Notes: generated by a model not told the origin, from the letters alone. Numbered from the stretch's first letter, positions 27,351 to 37,896 are shown. The stretch: DNA of 64,000 bases from Acinetobacter colistiniresistens (GCF_000413935.1 NZ_KE340380.1:1-64000); one strand, 5' to 3'. Translations and numbers: made by a program.

Positions 27351-28376
27351 ATGTCTCAATCAAATGAAAATAAGCCAGAAGCAATTGAACAGCAAGATGG
27401 CAATAACTTAATTGATCAATTTTTTAGTTCTCAAGGAACTACAATTCCTTCAGATTTCAAAAGCGGTTTTGTTGCCATTGTCGGTCGCCCAAACGTAGGT
27501 AAATCTACGTTGATGAATCATTTACTGGGTCAAAAGTTATCGATTACTTCACGTAAGCCACAAACTACGCGTCACAAGATTGTGGGGATTGATTCACGTG
27601 AGAAATCTCAGGCCGTATTTGTTGACACGCCAGGGATGCACAAAAAAGAAGTACGTGCCATCAATAAGATGATGAACCGTGCCGCACACTCAGCATTGCG
27701 TGATGTGAACTTGGTTTTATTTGTGGTGGATGCACAGAAGTGGACTCAAAACGATGAATTGGTTTTGGAAAAACTTAAAAATGCAGAAATACCTGTCATT
27801 CTTGTGATCAATAAGTTAGATACTTTTGAAAATAAAAATGAAGCTTTACCACTGATTCGCGAGCGTGCAAAGTTAATGAACTTTGCTGAGATTGTTCCTG
27901 TTTCTGCACTACGTGGAGCGAATCTGGAACACCTGCGCGATACCATTGAGAAGTATTTGCCGTATCAGCCGCCTTTGTATTCATTAGATCAGATTACTGA
28001 TCGTTCTGAACGTTTCCTTGCGAGTGAAATCATTCGCGAGAAAATCATGCGTCAGTTGGGTGAAGAGCTTCCATATGATTTGACCGTACAAATCGAATCG
28101 TTTAAAACTGAAGAAGCGACTGTAAATGAAAAAACAGGTCGTTTAAAGCCACCTTGTACTTATATTGATGCAACCATTTTCGTAGAGCGTCAAGGTCAAA
28201 AAGCCATTGTAATTGGTGATAAAGGTGCGAAGCTGAAAAGTATCGGAATGGATGCGCGTGCAGACATGGAAAAAATGTTTGAACAGAAAATCATGCTCAC
28301 ACTTTGGGTGAAAGTCAAAGGGGGTTGGTCTGATGATGAGCGTGCTTTAAAAAGTTTGGGTTATAGCGATATTTAA
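27351..28376 (+). CDS. era: GTPase Era
   Basis: An essential GTPase in 16S rRNA maturation and 30S assembly. G1 is [13 protein letters not shown]3 is [10 protein letters not shown]4 is NKLD, and G5 is VSALRG. The C-terminal KH domain with [16 protein letters not shown] binds the 3' end of 16S rRNA. At 341 residues it is longer than the typical 300, because of an N-terminal extension of about 40 residues rich in acidic and polar residues ([14 protein letters not shown]). It lies 4 bp after rnc, the usual partner. Confidence 0.97.
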   Translation: MSQSNENKPEAIEQQDGNNLIDQFFSSQGTTIPSDFKSGFVAIVGRPNVGKSTLMNHLLGQKLSITSRKPQTTRHKIVGIDSREKSQAVFVDTPGMHKKEVRAINKMMNRAAHSALRDVNLVLFVVDAQKWTQNDELVLEKLKNAEIPVILVINKLDTFENKNEALPLIRERAKLMNFAEIVPVSALRGANLEHLRDTIEKYLPYQPPLYSLDQITDRSERFLASEIIREKIMRQLGEELPYDLTVQIESFKTEEATVNEKTGRLKPPCTYIDATIFVERQGQKAIVIGDKGAKLKSIGMDARADMEKMFEQKIMLTLWVKVKGGWSDDERALKSLGYSDI

Positions 28377-28388
28377 AAAGGATTAGGA

Positions 28389-28574
28389 ATGATTAAAGCA
28401 CTCATGGTTTTATCCTGCATCTTTTTGTTACAAGGGTGTATTACTAAAGTTGTTACCGTCCCAGTCGAAGTGGCTTATAAAACCACGAAAGGGGTCGTGA
28501 AGGGAACGGCTGCAGTTGTGGGTGCTGTAATCCCAGGCGGTGATGATAAAAAGGATGAAAAAGAAAAGGACTAG
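28389..28574 (+). CDS. small lipoprotein, 61 aa
   Basis: A tiny gene between era and recO. The N-terminus MIKALMVLSCIFLLQGC is a lipoprotein signal with lipobox LQGC, so Cys17 would be lipidated. The mature part alternates valines and threonines (TKVVTVPVEVAYKTTKGVVKGTAAVVGAVIPGG) and ends in a charged tail DDKKDEKEKD. A good ribosome binding site precedes it (AAGGATTAGGA). The lipoprotein assignment is firm; the function is unknown. Its position inside a conserved cluster makes it likely to be expressed with era. Confidence 0.75.
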   Translation: MIKALMVLSCIFLLQGCITKVVTVPVEVAYKTTKGVVKGTAAVVGAVIPGGDDKKDEKEKD

Positions 28575-28583
28575 TATCGTTCT

Positions 28584-29291
28584 ATGATGCGTAATGAAGT
28601 CCTGCATGGCTATTTGATTCATCATCGTAAATATCGTGAAAAAAGCCATATTGTGCATTTATACACACAAGAGTTTGGTCGGGTGGATGGAATTTTAAGA
28701 CAAATTCCACCGCCGCAATACCAGCCGATTCGTTTGCAAGCCACAGGAAAATCTGAGTTGAAGAATTTCACCAAACTTGAAATTCTGAATCAGCCTGTAT
28801 TTTTTCATGGTGATGCTTTCTTTGCTGGTTTTTATTTGAATGAAATTTTATTGCGATTATGCCCTCTAGAAGAGGCAATGCCACAAAGCTTTGAACAATA
28901 TCAATTGATATTATTACAATTACAGCAATTGGCTTCCCATGAGCAATCGGCTCTATTTTTGCGGCAAATATTACGTCAGTTTGAGCATGTTTTACTGCAA
29001 GAACTGGGTTATGCGATTGATTTTTCAATAGATGCAAATCAGCAGAAAATCTTGCCGCTTCGGCATTATCAATTTCAGCTCAATGATGGTTTTTTACCAG
29101 TTTCACAAGCTTCGCGCTCTACGCTCGGAGGGGCTTTGATTGCATCAATGCAATGTTATGAAGATGGTCAGAATTTTTCTCCCGAACAACTGCAATTATT
29201 AGGTAAACTATATCGCCAAATGATTAGCTCATTGTTAGGTGATCGGCCGCTGAAAAGCCGTCAACTCTGGATTCAAAATACGCAAACTTGA
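28584..29291 (+). CDS. recO: DNA repair protein RecO
   Basis: Helps load RecA on single-stranded gaps (RecFOR pathway). 235 residues. The N-terminal OB-fold begins MMRNEVLHGYLIHHRKYREKSHIVHLYTQEFGRVDGILR, with the typical lengthy basic face. The middle region is rich in leucine and glutamine. The usual zinc-finger cysteines of many RecO proteins are not evident; gammaproteobacterial RecO often lacks them. Start ATG at 28584; the second Met (28587) is also possible. Confidence 0.88.
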   Translation: MMRNEVLHGYLIHHRKYREKSHIVHLYTQEFGRVDGILRQIPPPQYQPIRLQATGKSELKNFTKLEILNQPVFFHGDAFFAGFYLNEILLRLCPLEEAMPQSFEQYQLILLQLQQLASHEQSALFLRQILRQFEHVLLQELGYAIDFSIDANQQKILPLRHYQFQLNDGFLPVSQASRSTLGGALIASMQCYEDGQNFSPEQLQLLGKLYRQMISSLLGDRPLKSRQLWIQNTQT

Positions 29292-29345
29292 TTTCTTTGA
29301 TGCATTGATGATGTAAACAAAGAGATAAACGATAGGATATTTTTT

Positions 29346-30074
29346 ATGGCTGCAATCTTAGGTGTAAACATTGATCATGTTGCGACGTTAAGACAGGCAC
29401 GTGGTACAACTTACCCTGATCCAGTTCAGGCTGCTTTGGTTTGTGAAGAAGCGGGTGCTGAGGGGATTACTTTGCATTTGCGTGAAGATCGCCGCCATAT
29501 ACAAGATGATGATGTGCGTCGTATGCGTCCATTATTAAAAACGCGAATGAATCTCGAATTGGCTGTGACGGATGAAATGGTTGAATTTGCTAAAGAGATC
29601 AAACCTCAACACGTGTGTTTTGTCCCTGAACGTCGTCAAGAAGTCACCACAGAAGGTGGCTTGGATGTGGTGGGTCACTTTGAAAAGGTCAAAGCTGCAA
29701 CTGAAGCATTGAAAGCGATTGGTAGCGATGTCTCTTTGTTTATCGATGCTGACTTGGCACAAATTGATGCAGCGGTGGCGTGTGGCGCACCGACGATTGA
29801 GATTCATACAGGCGCTTATGCTGATGCTGAGACAGATGAGCAGCAACAGGCAGAATTAGCGCGTATTATCAAAGGTGTAGAATATGCTGCTGCTAAAGGT
29901 TTGGTGGTGAATGCTGGCCATGGTTTGAATCTGGACAATGTTGCTGCAATTGCTGCAATTCCACAAATTCATGAACTCAATATTGGTCATTCGATCATTG
30001 CAGATAGCGTATTTGTTGGTTTGACTCAAGCAGTAAAAGATATGAAAGCAGCGATTCAGGCTGCTGTGAGATAG
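29346..30074 (+). CDS. pdxJ: pyridoxine 5'-phosphate synthase PdxJ
   Basis: Condenses 1-deoxyxylulose 5-phosphate with 3-amino-2-oxopropyl phosphate to give pyridoxine 5'-phosphate. The signature [22 protein letters not shown] is at residues 5-26. Others are [15 protein letters not shown] near 44, [17 protein letters not shown] near 91, and GHGLNLDNV plus [17 protein letters not shown] at the end. 242 residues, full length. It follows recO by 54 bp, a typical pairing. Confidence 0.97.
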   Translation: MAAILGVNIDHVATLRQARGTTYPDPVQAALVCEEAGAEGITLHLREDRRHIQDDDVRRMRPLLKTRMNLELAVTDEMVEFAKEIKPQHVCFVPERRQEVTTEGGLDVVGHFEKVKAATEALKAIGSDVSLFIDADLAQIDAAVACGAPTIEIHTGAYADAETDEQQQAELARIIKGVEYAAAKGLVVNAGHGLNLDNVAAIAAIPQIHELNIGHSIIADSVFVGLTQAVKDMKAAIQAAVR

Positions 30075-30078
30075 TTGA

Positions 30079-30735
30079 ATGAGTAGTGTAAAGTATGAAG
30101 AGCTGATGCAACCTGTAATTGATTTTTTGGGTTGCACGACTCCTCAAGCATGGTTGGATGAGGCTGTTAATAATTTAGACACTTTAATGCAGGATCATGC
30201 CAATTGTGAAAAAAAGGCAGCCGGAACAGCGATGAATCTCATGTTTCGCTACAACTTCTTTACCGACTTGCAGGTGAAATTAGCACAATTGGTACGTGAA
30301 GAAATGCTGCATTACGAGCAGGTGTTAGAATTCATGACCAAACGTGGCCAAGAATGGAAGGGGCTAAGTGCGGGACGTTATGCGGGCGAATTGCGTAAAG
30401 AAATCCGGACTTATGAGCCTGAAGCCTTAATCGATGTCATGGTTATTGGTGCATTTGTAGAAGCGCGCTCTTGTGAGCGTTTCTATTCGCTTGCACCCAT
30501 TGTTGATGATGAGTTGGGGCGTTACTACCGTTATTTGCTTAAGTCTGAATCTCGTCATTTTGAGGACTATCTGGCATTGGCTTTGGATGTTGCGAAAACA
30601 GCGAAATTAAAAGACCCTGAAGAAGACATTCAACGGCGTATTGAACATATTCGTGAAGTGGAAAAAAATCTGATTTTAACTCCAGACAATACCTTCCGTT
30701 TCCACAGTGGTGTACCTGCAAAAGTTGCAGCTTAA
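30079..30735 (+). CDS. miaE: tRNA-(ms2io6A)-hydroxylase, MiaE-like
   Basis: A ferritin-like di-iron monooxygenase that hydroxylates the isopentenyl group of modified A37 in tRNA. Likely iron ligands are in REEMLHYEQVLEFM near residue 73, and ESRHFEDYLAL near 155, consistent with the EExxH-type ligand pairs of MiaE. Length 218 residues. It begins 4 bp after the pdxJ stop and ends the lepA cluster; a terminator follows. Confidence 0.87.
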   Translation: MSSVKYEELMQPVIDFLGCTTPQAWLDEAVNNLDTLMQDHANCEKKAAGTAMNLMFRYNFFTDLQVKLAQLVREEMLHYEQVLEFMTKRGQEWKGLSAGRYAGELRKEIRTYEPEALIDVMVIGAFVEARSCERFYSLAPIVDDELGRYYRYLLKSESRHFEDYLALALDVAKTAKLKDPEEDIQRRIEHIREVEKNLILTPDNTFRFHSGVPAKVAA

Positions 30736-30743
30736 TTTACGAT

Positions 30744-30775
30744 AAAAAGGCCTCTGTATCTCAGAGGTCTTTTTT
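30744..30775 (+). terminator. intrinsic terminator after miaE
   Basis: Stem AAAGGCCTCTG with CAGAGGTCTTT (one G-U pair) and a run of six T's, 9 bp past the miaE stop codon. It closes the lepA-miaE cluster. Confidence 0.85.
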
Positions 30776-30802
30776 ATTGGCTTATATTTTTATTGGGAAT
30801 AA

Positions 30803-30833
30803 AAAAAGCCCTGATCAATGATCAGGGCTTTTT
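30803..30833. terminator. intrinsic terminator flanking the tRNA-Asn genes
   Basis: Perfect arms AAAAAGCCCTGAT and ATCAGGGCTTTTT. On the minus strand it lies just past the 3' end of the tRNA pair and would end their transcript. Confidence 0.85.
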
Positions 30834-30840
30834 AGAATCT

Positions 30841-30916
30841 TGGCTCTCCCACCTGGGCTCGAACCAGGGACCTGCGGATTAACAGTCCGTCGCTCTACCG
30901 ACTGAGCTATGGGAGA
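30841..30916 (-). tRNA. tRNA-Asn (GTT)
   Basis: 76 nt, cloverleaf complete on the minus strand. The acceptor stem TCTCCCA pairs with TGGGAGA and CCA is encoded. The anticodon loop is CTGTTAATC with anticodon GTT. D-arm and TpsiC (GGTTCGAGCC) are canonical. Confidence 0.97.
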
Positions 30917-30925
30917 ATAGTAGAT

Positions 30926-31001
30926 TGGCTCTCCAACCTGGGCTCGAACCAGGGACCTGCGGATTAACAGTCCGTCGCTCTACCGACTGAGCTATTGGAG
31001 A
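30926..31001 (-). tRNA. tRNA-Asn (GTT), second copy
   Basis: 76 nt, same anticodon and body as the neighbouring copy; the only differences are a compensated acceptor-stem pair (TCTCCAA with TTGGAGA). The two genes are 9 bp apart and are probably processed from one transcript. Confidence 0.97.
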
Positions 31002-31143
31002 ATCTGATGCGCATTTTAGGCATGAAAAGCGGATGCGTCAACAACAATAGTAAAGAAAATTAATCGTTTGCTTGATTAATAGTCTTTTCTGGTCAAAGTG
31101 AAGTAAATTTGCTTAAAAATGACCTTATTTACTTAAAAATTAA

Positions 31144-32370
31144 TCAGTTATTGTGAAGTTCCTTAAATTTGGCAAGTGCATCAATTCGATATTGAATCAG
31201 CATTTCACCAATTTCTGGACCTGTAACATGTTCAGGTAAGTCCTGAGCGCGAATATTGCGCACAATTTCCATGGCATCTAAAACAAACTGTGCCTGAGGA
31301 TAAGGACGCTGCTCCAAACCTAAGCGGCCCTTAGCATCGCATTCACATGCTTGTACAAAGGCGACGACTTTCTCGGGACGACGCAGTACATCTAAGCGCT
31401 GTAATAGCCGCCATAACGTGCCTGGTTTGAGATTCTTGATCTGATGGCATTTCAGATGCTCTTTGCAGACGATCAGCGCCAAATTCTTTAAATGTGTAGG
31501 TACTCTTAAGCGGTCACAAAGGTCGGTCACAGGCTGGATACCACGCTCTTCATGCATAATGTGCCGTGGTAGTTCGTCTACAGGGGTAAGTGCCTTACCT
31601 AAATCATGAACCAGTACTGCAAAACGGACATCCAACGCATATTTTGCTAAACAAGCTTGTTTAAGCGCCATCAATGTATGAATACCACAGTCGATTTCAG
31701 GGTGATATTCTGGCCGTTGCGGTACCCCAAAAAGGGCATCAATCTCGGGGAATAAAATCTTTAAGGCGTGACAATCTCTTAAGGTTTGGAAGTAAATATC
31801 GGCGTGATCTTCCAGTAAAGCACGGGACGTTTCTTTCCAGACTCGTTCAGGTGTTAAAGCATTTAACTCGCCAGATTGAGCAATATCTTGCATCAATTGC
31901 AGTGTTTCATCTGCAATTTTAAAGCCATAGGCTGCATAACGGGCAGCGAAACGAGCCACGCGAAGAACACGTAAAGGGTCTTCGGTAAACGCATCCGAAA
32001 CATGGCGCAGGATTCTCTGCTCTAAATCTTGTTGTCCACCATAAGGATCATAGATGTTACCTGCTTCATCCATGGCTATGGCATTAATGGTTAAATCACG
32101 ACGGATCAGGTCTTCTTCTAGTTTAACAGTCGTGTCCGTGAAAAATTGAAACCCGTGATAACCAATGCCTGACTTACGCTCTGTACGTGCAAGTGCATAT
32201 TCTTCTTTTGTTATTGGATGTAGAAATACCGGGAAATCTTTTCCCACGGGTTGATAGCCTTCGGCGAGTAATTGCTCGGGCGTTGCTCCAACCACCACAT
32301 AATCTTTTTCGTGATAGGGGTGGCCGAGTAAATGATCCCGAACAGCACCGCCTACTAAATAAACTTGCAT
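31144..32370 (-). CDS. cca: CCA-adding tRNA nucleotidyltransferase
   Basis: Adds or repairs the CCA tail of tRNAs. About 408 residues. The class II nucleotidyltransferase head is MQVYLVGGAVRDHLLG with the catalytic DYVVVG (metal-binding acid pair replaced in the family by D-x-V arrangement KDYVVVG), then DLTINAIAMDEAGNIYDPYGG, and an HD phosphohydrolase-like domain (VLVHDLGKALTP) as in the bifunctional enterobacterial form. I chose ATG 32370, with GAGG at good spacing; the frame is open for 7 more codons upstream (32391). Remarkably, that ribosome binding site lies within the upstream terminator stem. Confidence 0.95.
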   Translation of the reverse strand: MQVYLVGGAVRDHLLGHPYHEKDYVVVGATPEQLLAEGYQPVGKDFPVFLHPITKEEYALARTERKSGIGYHGFQFFTDTTVKLEEDLIRRDLTINAIAMDEAGNIYDPYGGQQDLEQRILRHVSDAFTEDPLRVLRVARFAARYAAYGFKIADETLQLMQDIAQSGELNALTPERVWKETSRALLEDHADIYFQTLRDCHALKILFPEIDALFGVPQRPEYHPEIDCGIHTLMALKQACLAKYALDVRFAVLVHDLGKALTPVDELPRHIMHEERGIQPVTDLCDRLRVPTHLKNLALIVCKEHLKCHQIKNLKPGTLWRLLQRLDVLRRPEKVVAFVQACECDAKGRLGLEQRPYPQAQFVLDAMEIVRNIRAQDLPEHVTGPEIGEMLIQYRIDALAKFKELHNN

Positions 32371-32373
32371 GAA

Positions 32374-32418
32374 AAAACCTCTATTCTTCACACAATCATG
32401 CTACAGAATAGAGGTTTT
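32374..32418 (-). terminator. intrinsic terminator of maeB that covers the cca ribosome binding site
   Basis: On the minus strand: AAAACCTCTATTCT, a 17-nt loop, then AGAATAGAGGTTTT and two more T's. The 14-bp stem is perfect. The GAGG in the 3' arm is the presumed Shine-Dalgarno of cca, and the T-run ends 1 nt before its ATG. It lies 48 bp after the maeB stop. Confidence 0.75.
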
Positions 32419-32466
32419 CTCAAGCGTTAAGCGAAGCTTTTCAAGAAAAGCAGAGCTTAAATAGAT

Positions 32467-34737
32467 TTAGTTTTGGCTTTGCTGAATTTCCGCAACCGTT
32501 AATGCTGTCATATTCACCAAGCGACGCGTTGTTGCTGTAGGTGTAAGAATATGAACAGGTTTTGCAGCGCCTAATAAAATAGGACCAATGGTCACATTAT
32601 TACCAGAAGTTGCTTTTAACAAGTTGAATGAAATATTGGCTGAATCAAGGTTCGGCATAATCAACAAGTTTGCAGAACCTTTGAAACGTGAATTCGGGAA
32701 TGCAAAATGACGGATGTTTTCATCTAGAGCTGCATCACCATGCATTTCACCTTCAACTTCCAGTTCCGGAGCTTGTTCCGACAGTAAACGGTAAACTTCA
32801 CGCATTTTTTGAGCGCTTGGATCAGTTTGGTCACTACCAAAGCTTGAGTGAGACAGCAGGGCAACACGTGGTGTAATACCAAAACGACGGACTTCTTCTG
32901 CTGCTAAAATAGTCATTTCAGCGAGTTGAGCCGCGGTTGGATTAGTGTTGACATAGGTATCTGCAATAAATAAATTGCGATCTTCAAGCATCAATGCATT
33001 CAAGGTAAAGAATGTGCTGCGACCTTCTTTTAAGCCAATGATATTCTTTACGAAATCTAAGTGAATATCATAGCTTGAATAGGTTCCGCATAACATACCA
33101 TCTGCTTTGCCAAATTTAACCAGCATTGCTGCGATTAAAGTAGAACGACGACGGGCTTCACGTTGTGCATATTCAACAGTGACACCTTTACGCTGCATGA
33201 TTTGATGATATTCTTTCCAGAAATCGTCATATAAAGGATTCTTTTCTTGATCGACGATTTCAATATTCACGCCATGCTGTAAACGTAAACCTAACTTTCG
33301 GATGTTGTCTTCAATAACAGCGGTACGACCAATTAGAATTGGTTTCGCTAAGCCTTCATCTACAACAATCTGAACAGCACGCAATACACGTTGGTCTTCG
33401 CCCTCAGCATAAGCAATACGCTTTGGATCTGTTTTCGCTTGAGAGAAAATTGGCTTCATCAGGAATGCTGAGTTATAAACAAACTCAGAAAGTCGTTGAC
33501 GATATGCCGAGAAATCTTCAATTGGACGGGTCGCAACACCAGAGTCCATTGCTGCTTTTGCTACAGCAGGTGCAATTTCTAAAATCAAACGCTGATCAAG
33601 TGGACGAGGGATTAAATAGTCACGACCGAATGAAGCTGATTTTTCACCATAAGTTGCTGCATCTGCTTCAACATGTGCCATACGCGCAATGGCATGTACA
33701 CAAGCAATTTTCATTTCTTCATTAATTGTTGTTGCACCAACATCAAGTGCACCACGGAAGATATAAGGGAAGCAAAGTGCATTGTTCACTTGGTTTGGAT
33801 AGTCTGAGCGACCTGTTGCCATAATGGCATCTGGACGTACTTCATGCGCATGTTCAGGCAGAATTTCAGGATCTGGGTTTGCGAGTGCAAAAATAATTGG
33901 ATTTTCAGCCATTTCCTTAACCATTTCTTTGGTTAAGATTCCAGCTGCTGAAAGACCTAGGAACATGTCTGCGCCAGTCATCACTTCATGGAGTTGGCTT
34001 GCTTGAATGTCTTGCACATAACGTTTTTTAGACTCATCCAACCCTTCTCGAGAAGTAGTGAGAAGACCGCGAGAGTCGGCAACAACGATATTGGCTTTAT
34101 TTACACCTAAAGCACAAAGTAAATCTAAACAAGAAAGGGCAGCAGCGCCTGCGCCTGATGCAACGATTTTAATTTCATCAATCTTCTTATTGACCAGTTG
34201 CAAAGCATTGAGCAAAGCAGAACCAACAATAATACTGGTACCATGTTGGTCATCATGGAAGACTGGAATTTTCATGCGCTCGCGAAGTTTCTTTTCAATG
34301 TAGAAACATTCTGGCGCTTTGATATCTTCCAGATTGATACCACCAAATGTCGGTTCTAATGCAGCAACGATATCCACGATCTTGTCTGGATCATTTTCAT
34401 CAATTTCGATATCGAATACATCAACACCAGCAAACTTCTTGAACAGAACGCCTTTACCTTCCATTACAGGTTTAGATGCGAGTGGGCCAATATTTCCTAA
34501 ACCAAGCACGGCTGTACCATTACTCACAACCGCGACCAGATTTCCGCGTGCTGTATACTTTGCAGCGGCAGAAGGGTCTCGTTCGATTTCCAAACATGGA
34601 GCAGCAACGCCTGGAGAATATGCAAGCGCTAAATCTCGTTGGTTCACGAGCTGCTTGCTAGGCGTCACACTGATTTTTCCTGGGGTTGGAAATTCATGGT
34701 AATACAAAGCGGCTTGTTTTAAAGATTGATCGTCCAT
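32467..34737 (-). CDS. maeB: NADP-dependent malic enzyme MaeB with phosphotransacetylase-like domain
   Basis: Decarboxylates malate to pyruvate with NADP. 756 residues, the long two-domain form. N-terminal malic enzyme domain (1 to about 430): [24 protein letters not shown] near 26, [43 protein letters not shown]-terminal phosphate-acetyltransferase-like domain (about 440-756): [34 protein letters not shown], and [16 protein letters not shown]. In such fusions the second domain is regulatory, sensing acetyl-CoA, rather than catalytic. No neighbour is in the same pathway. Confidence 0.96.
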   Translation of the reverse strand: MDDQSLKQAALYYHEFPTPGKISVTPSKQLVNQRDLALAYSPGVAAPCLEIERDPSAAAKYTARGNLVAVVSNGTAVLGLGNIGPLASKPVMEGKGVLFKKFAGVDVFDIEIDENDPDKIVDIVAALEPTFGGINLEDIKAPECFYIEKKLRERMKIPVFHDDQHGTSIIVGSALLNALQLVNKKIDEIKIVASGAGAAALSCLDLLCALGVNKANIVVADSRGLLTTSREGLDESKKRYVQDIQASQLHEVMTGADMFLGLSAAGILTKEMVKEMAENPIIFALANPDPEILPEHAHEVRPDAIMATGRSDYPNQVNNALCFPYIFRGALDVGATTINEEMKIACVHAIARMAHVEADAATYGEKSASFGRDYLIPRPLDQRLILEIAPAVAKAAMDSGVATRPIEDFSAYRQRLSEFVYNSAFLMKPIFSQAKTDPKRIAYAEGEDQRVLRAVQIVVDEGLAKPILIGRTAVIEDNIRKLGLRLQHGVNIEIVDQEKNPLYDDFWKEYHQIMQRKGVTVEYAQREARRRSTLIAAMLVKFGKADGMLCGTYSSYDIHLDFVKNIIGLKEGRSTFFTLNALMLEDRNLFIADTYVNTNPTAAQLAEMTILAAEEVRRFGITPRVALLSHSSFGSDQTDPSAQKMREVYRLLSEQAPELEVEGEMHGDAALDENIRHFAFPNSRFKGSANLLIMPNLDSANISFNLLKATSGNNVTIGPILLGAAKPVHILTPTATTRRLVNMTALTVAEIQQSQN

Positions 34738-34928
34738 CTGAGTCTCGTTTGTTCCGATAATAATCAGACATCTAGCTGTCTAATTACGATATTAAGATAA
34801 GTGCACAAGAATATAGCACTAGTTCATGCTTTCGCACAGTCAAAAAAGCTTATTTTCACTGAACCGTATGCTTATTGACTGGTTGGTTTGAAGGCAAAAT
34901 AAATAGCTCAAAAGCTCAAAATTCATGT

Positions 34929-37805
34929 TTAAATGGAAGGTCTTGCCGTTGACTGTTGCATTTGTTTTTGCAGATATTCAGTTGCATGGGCTGAGCTTAG
35001 TGGCTGTGAAAATAGATAACCCTGTAATATGTCGCAGTTTTGCTGTCTTAAATAATAGTATTGTTGCTCAGTTTCGACGCCTTCGGCTACAACTTTTAGG
35101 CCAATGGTCTTGCCCATTGCGATCATGGCATTAACGATTGCATCTTGTTTTGGGTTACCAATTTTTGAGATAAAAGCACGATCAATTTTCAAAATATCAA
35201 TTGGATATTCGGTGAGGTAGGCGAGTGAAGAATAGCCCGTGCCGAAGTCGTCCAGCGCAATTGAAATTTGACGTTCTTTAATGGCACGTAATACCGTTTT
35301 GACGCTTTCGGTATTTTCAATGAAGGCTGATTCAGTAATTTCTAATTCAAGATTTTTCCCTGAAATTGCATAACTGTTTAATACCGTATCAATGTCATGC
35401 AACAATTGGCCGCGCAAAATTTGCTGTGCCACAATATTGACGGCAATATTGATATTGCTAAAACCAAGCTGTTGCCATGTCTGTAATTGCTTGGCTGCTT
35501 CATGTAAAACGAATTGCCCGATATCCGAAATCAAACTGGTACTTTCAGCTAAGGGAATAAAAATGCTGGGCATGATGAGCCCTTTGGTTGGATGTTGCCA
35601 TCGAATCAAAGCTTCAAAGCCATTAATTTGATTATTTTGTGCATTAATTTTGGGTTGATAGTAAACCACCAATTCGTTGTTCTGGATCGCTTTTCTGAGA
35701 TCAAGCTCTAAGTCAGTATATTTGGCAACAAAATTGGCACGTTCATTGGAATAATAACGAATGGTATTGCCACCTAAACGTTTCGCTTCAGTTAATGCCT
35801 GTTCTGCATGCGTATTTAAGTTATCAACTTGGCGGCCATGCTCTGGGTAAATCGCGACCCCGATTGAAATACTGACTAGATGTTCCTGATCGGCGAGATA
35901 GAAGGGTTTGCTAAAGGCTTCAACAATGTTGTTGCAGAGTTGATGAATGGGCGGGTGTAACGGAGACATCTCATAGATAATGGCGAAGTCATCGGCACTT
36001 AAATGCGCAACCAGCAACGCATCAATATTGCTAATGCGTAAGCGTTGCGCCACTTGTTTCAATAATTCATTCCCAGCTTGATTGCTGATGATTTCATTTA
36101 ATGCACGGAAGCGGTCAATGTTGAGGCGGATGACAGCCAAGTGCTGAATTGAAGTTTCATTGACTAAATATTGATGTAATTGCTGTTGATAATAAAAGCG
36201 GTTAGGCAGATCGGTGAGCGTATCGTAATTGGTTAAATATGATAGGCGTTGTTCTTGATGTTTACGCTCAGTTTGATCTGAAACAATACCAATATAATTG
36301 ATAACCCGATCTTGCTCATCTTTCACTGCATTAATATGCATCCATAAAAAACACGATTTTTCGGAACTATAGGTTTCTTGAAATTCACCTTCATATTCTT
36401 GTTCTGCTCGAAGTGTATCGAGTATAGATAAGTGAAAATTGTGATGATGTTGTTTATTCTGTTTAGTGATTTCAAACAACTGTTTATTGACGATGTCTTG
36501 TTTATTAAGACCTGTGAGCTGCTCATATTTAGGATTCACTTCAACATAATTGAAGTTGCCATCTAAAATGAAAATACCTTCAGAGGCTTGTTCAAATACA
36601 CTGGCAGCGAGTTTTAAACGCTCCTTATCTCTTTTTTCCTGATTGATATCACGATGAATGCCTACCATGCGTAATGGGGTATTATCTTTGGGGTCTCTTA
36701 GAATGACCTGGCCAACATCATGAATCCATGACCATTCACCATTATGACGTTTGATTCTGAAGGTTTCTTCATAACGTTTGGTCTGACCACATAGGTGACG
36801 ATATAGGGTGTTTTTGACACGTTCAATATCATCAGGATGGATGATTTTATGCAGCAGCGTGTAATGGTTCTCGGAGTTGCGTGTTACTGACTGGCTATGC
36901 GCATTGGTCACGCCAACGCTATGATTTTCAAGATCCCAATCCCAAGGTCGAATGCCCGCTGTTTCATGCGCAAAGCTTAAGTTTTGACGGTGTTCTTGCA
37001 AGCTTTCATTCATCTGAGTCAAATCAAATGTTCGCTCACGAACTTTTTGCTCTAAAAGATGATTGTTAAATTGTAGTTGGGCTTCAATATCTTTAGATTT
37101 ATTCACTTCACGCTGTAACTGTTGGCAAAGTTCTTCAGTCCATTGATTGTGCTGCTCGGCGACATCAATCAACTGTTTATTTTTATCCAGTACTAAGGCC
37201 AAGCGCTTATGAATTTTAAACGTGGCTTGAGCACATAGTACTGTCGCAAAAAAAGAAGAGTAATAAGCCAGATAGAAGAGAGTGTGATCGTGCTCTTGGT
37301 GCAGCAGTTGAGATATAATTAATGGTGTAATACTTGGAATAAAAAATAGAAAGAAATAGCGAATATGTTGGGTTAAAAAAGTCAGTGCAATAATATGCGA
37401 TGCGGTGAGTAATAAAGCGGTTAGTGTTAAAACATGTGAGCCAATTAAATGAGGAATGTCAGCCACTAAGTAGTGGTTAATGACGATAGTATTTACACCA
37501 ATGAGCAAACCAGTTAAGAAACAGATGGTCTGGAAAATAATATTGGTTTGACTGCTATATTGAATTGAAGCGTTGCGTTTTAATAAAAAATGACAAATAC
37601 AGAAAAAACTAAACAAAATGATGAGGGTAATGCTCATCCAAGTTGTGAAAATATTAGATTCAAAAGAATAAAAGATACCAAATAGGGCATAATCTAACAG
37701 ACAAATACAAAACACGCTTAATACAAATAAGCGGACATGATTTGGATAATTGATTTGATCTGTATAGATAAACTGTGGCAAATTTTTTTCCTGAGCAGCT
37801 AACAT
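34929..37805 (-). CDS. membrane-bound PAS-GGDEF-EAL protein, degenerate GGDEF
   Basis: A 958-residue c-di-GMP-related protein. Residues about 20-190 carry five or six hydrophobic segments, then a coiled-coil region, two PAS/PAC domains (about 265-395 and 395-520), a GGDEF domain (DTLTDLPNR near 530) and an EAL domain (about 710-950). The GGDEF motif is degenerate: residues near 603 read SADDF instead of GGDEF, so cyclase activity is unlikely. The EAL domain keeps GFEALIRW, LEITESAFIEN, DDFGTGYSSLAYL, LKIDRAFI and VAEGVET, so phosphodiesterase activity is likely. It would lower c-di-GMP in response to a signal sensed by the membrane or PAS part. Stand-alone gene. Confidence 0.9.
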   Translation of the reverse strand: MLAAQEKNLPQFIYTDQINYPNHVRLFVLSVFCICLLDYALFGIFYSFESNIFTTWMSITLIILFSFFCICHFLLKRNASIQYSSQTNIIFQTICFLTGLLIGVNTIVINHYLVADIPHLIGSHVLTLTALLLTASHIIALTFLTQHIRYFFLFFIPSITPLIISQLLHQEHDHTLFYLAYYSSFFATVLCAQATFKIHKRLALVLDKNKQLIDVAEQHNQWTEELCQQLQREVNKSKDIEAQLQFNNHLLEQKVRERTFDLTQMNESLQEHRQNLSFAHETAGIRPWDWDLENHSVGVTNAHSQSVTRNSENHYTLLHKIIHPDDIERVKNTLYRHLCGQTKRYEETFRIKRHNGEWSWIHDVGQVILRDPKDNTPLRMVGIHRDINQEKRDKERLKLAASVFEQASEGIFILDGNFNYVEVNPKYEQLTGLNKQDIVNKQLFEITKQNKQHHHNFHLSILDTLRAEQEYEGEFQETYSSEKSCFLWMHINAVKDEQDRVINYIGIVSDQTERKHQEQRLSYLTNYDTLTDLPNRFYYQQQLHQYLVNETSIQHLAVIRLNIDRFRALNEIISNQAGNELLKQVAQRLRISNIDALLVAHLSADDFAIIYEMSPLHPPIHQLCNNIVEAFSKPFYLADQEHLVSISIGVAIYPEHGRQVDNLNTHAEQALTEAKRLGGNTIRYYSNERANFVAKYTDLELDLRKAIQNNELVVYYQPKINAQNNQINGFEALIRWQHPTKGLIMPSIFIPLAESTSLISDIGQFVLHEAAKQLQTWQQLGFSNINIAVNIVAQQILRGQLLHDIDTVLNSYAISGKNLELEITESAFIENTESVKTVLRAIKERQISIALDDFGTGYSSLAYLTEYPIDILKIDRAFISKIGNPKQDAIVNAMIAMGKTIGLKVVAEGVETEQQYYYLRQQNCDILQGYLFSQPLSSAHATEYLQKQMQQSTARPSI

Positions 37806-37896
37806 ACAAAGAATAATCCTTTTCGTTTTTTATCTATATTTACAGTCTTTGTTTTTTTGTAAACAGAACAGCATTTTATCTTAAATGCGCGTTCTG

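Noticed and set aside
34319-34702. 127-aa plus-strand frame opposite maeB
   Set aside because: Complementary-strand shadow of the strongly coding malic enzyme gene.
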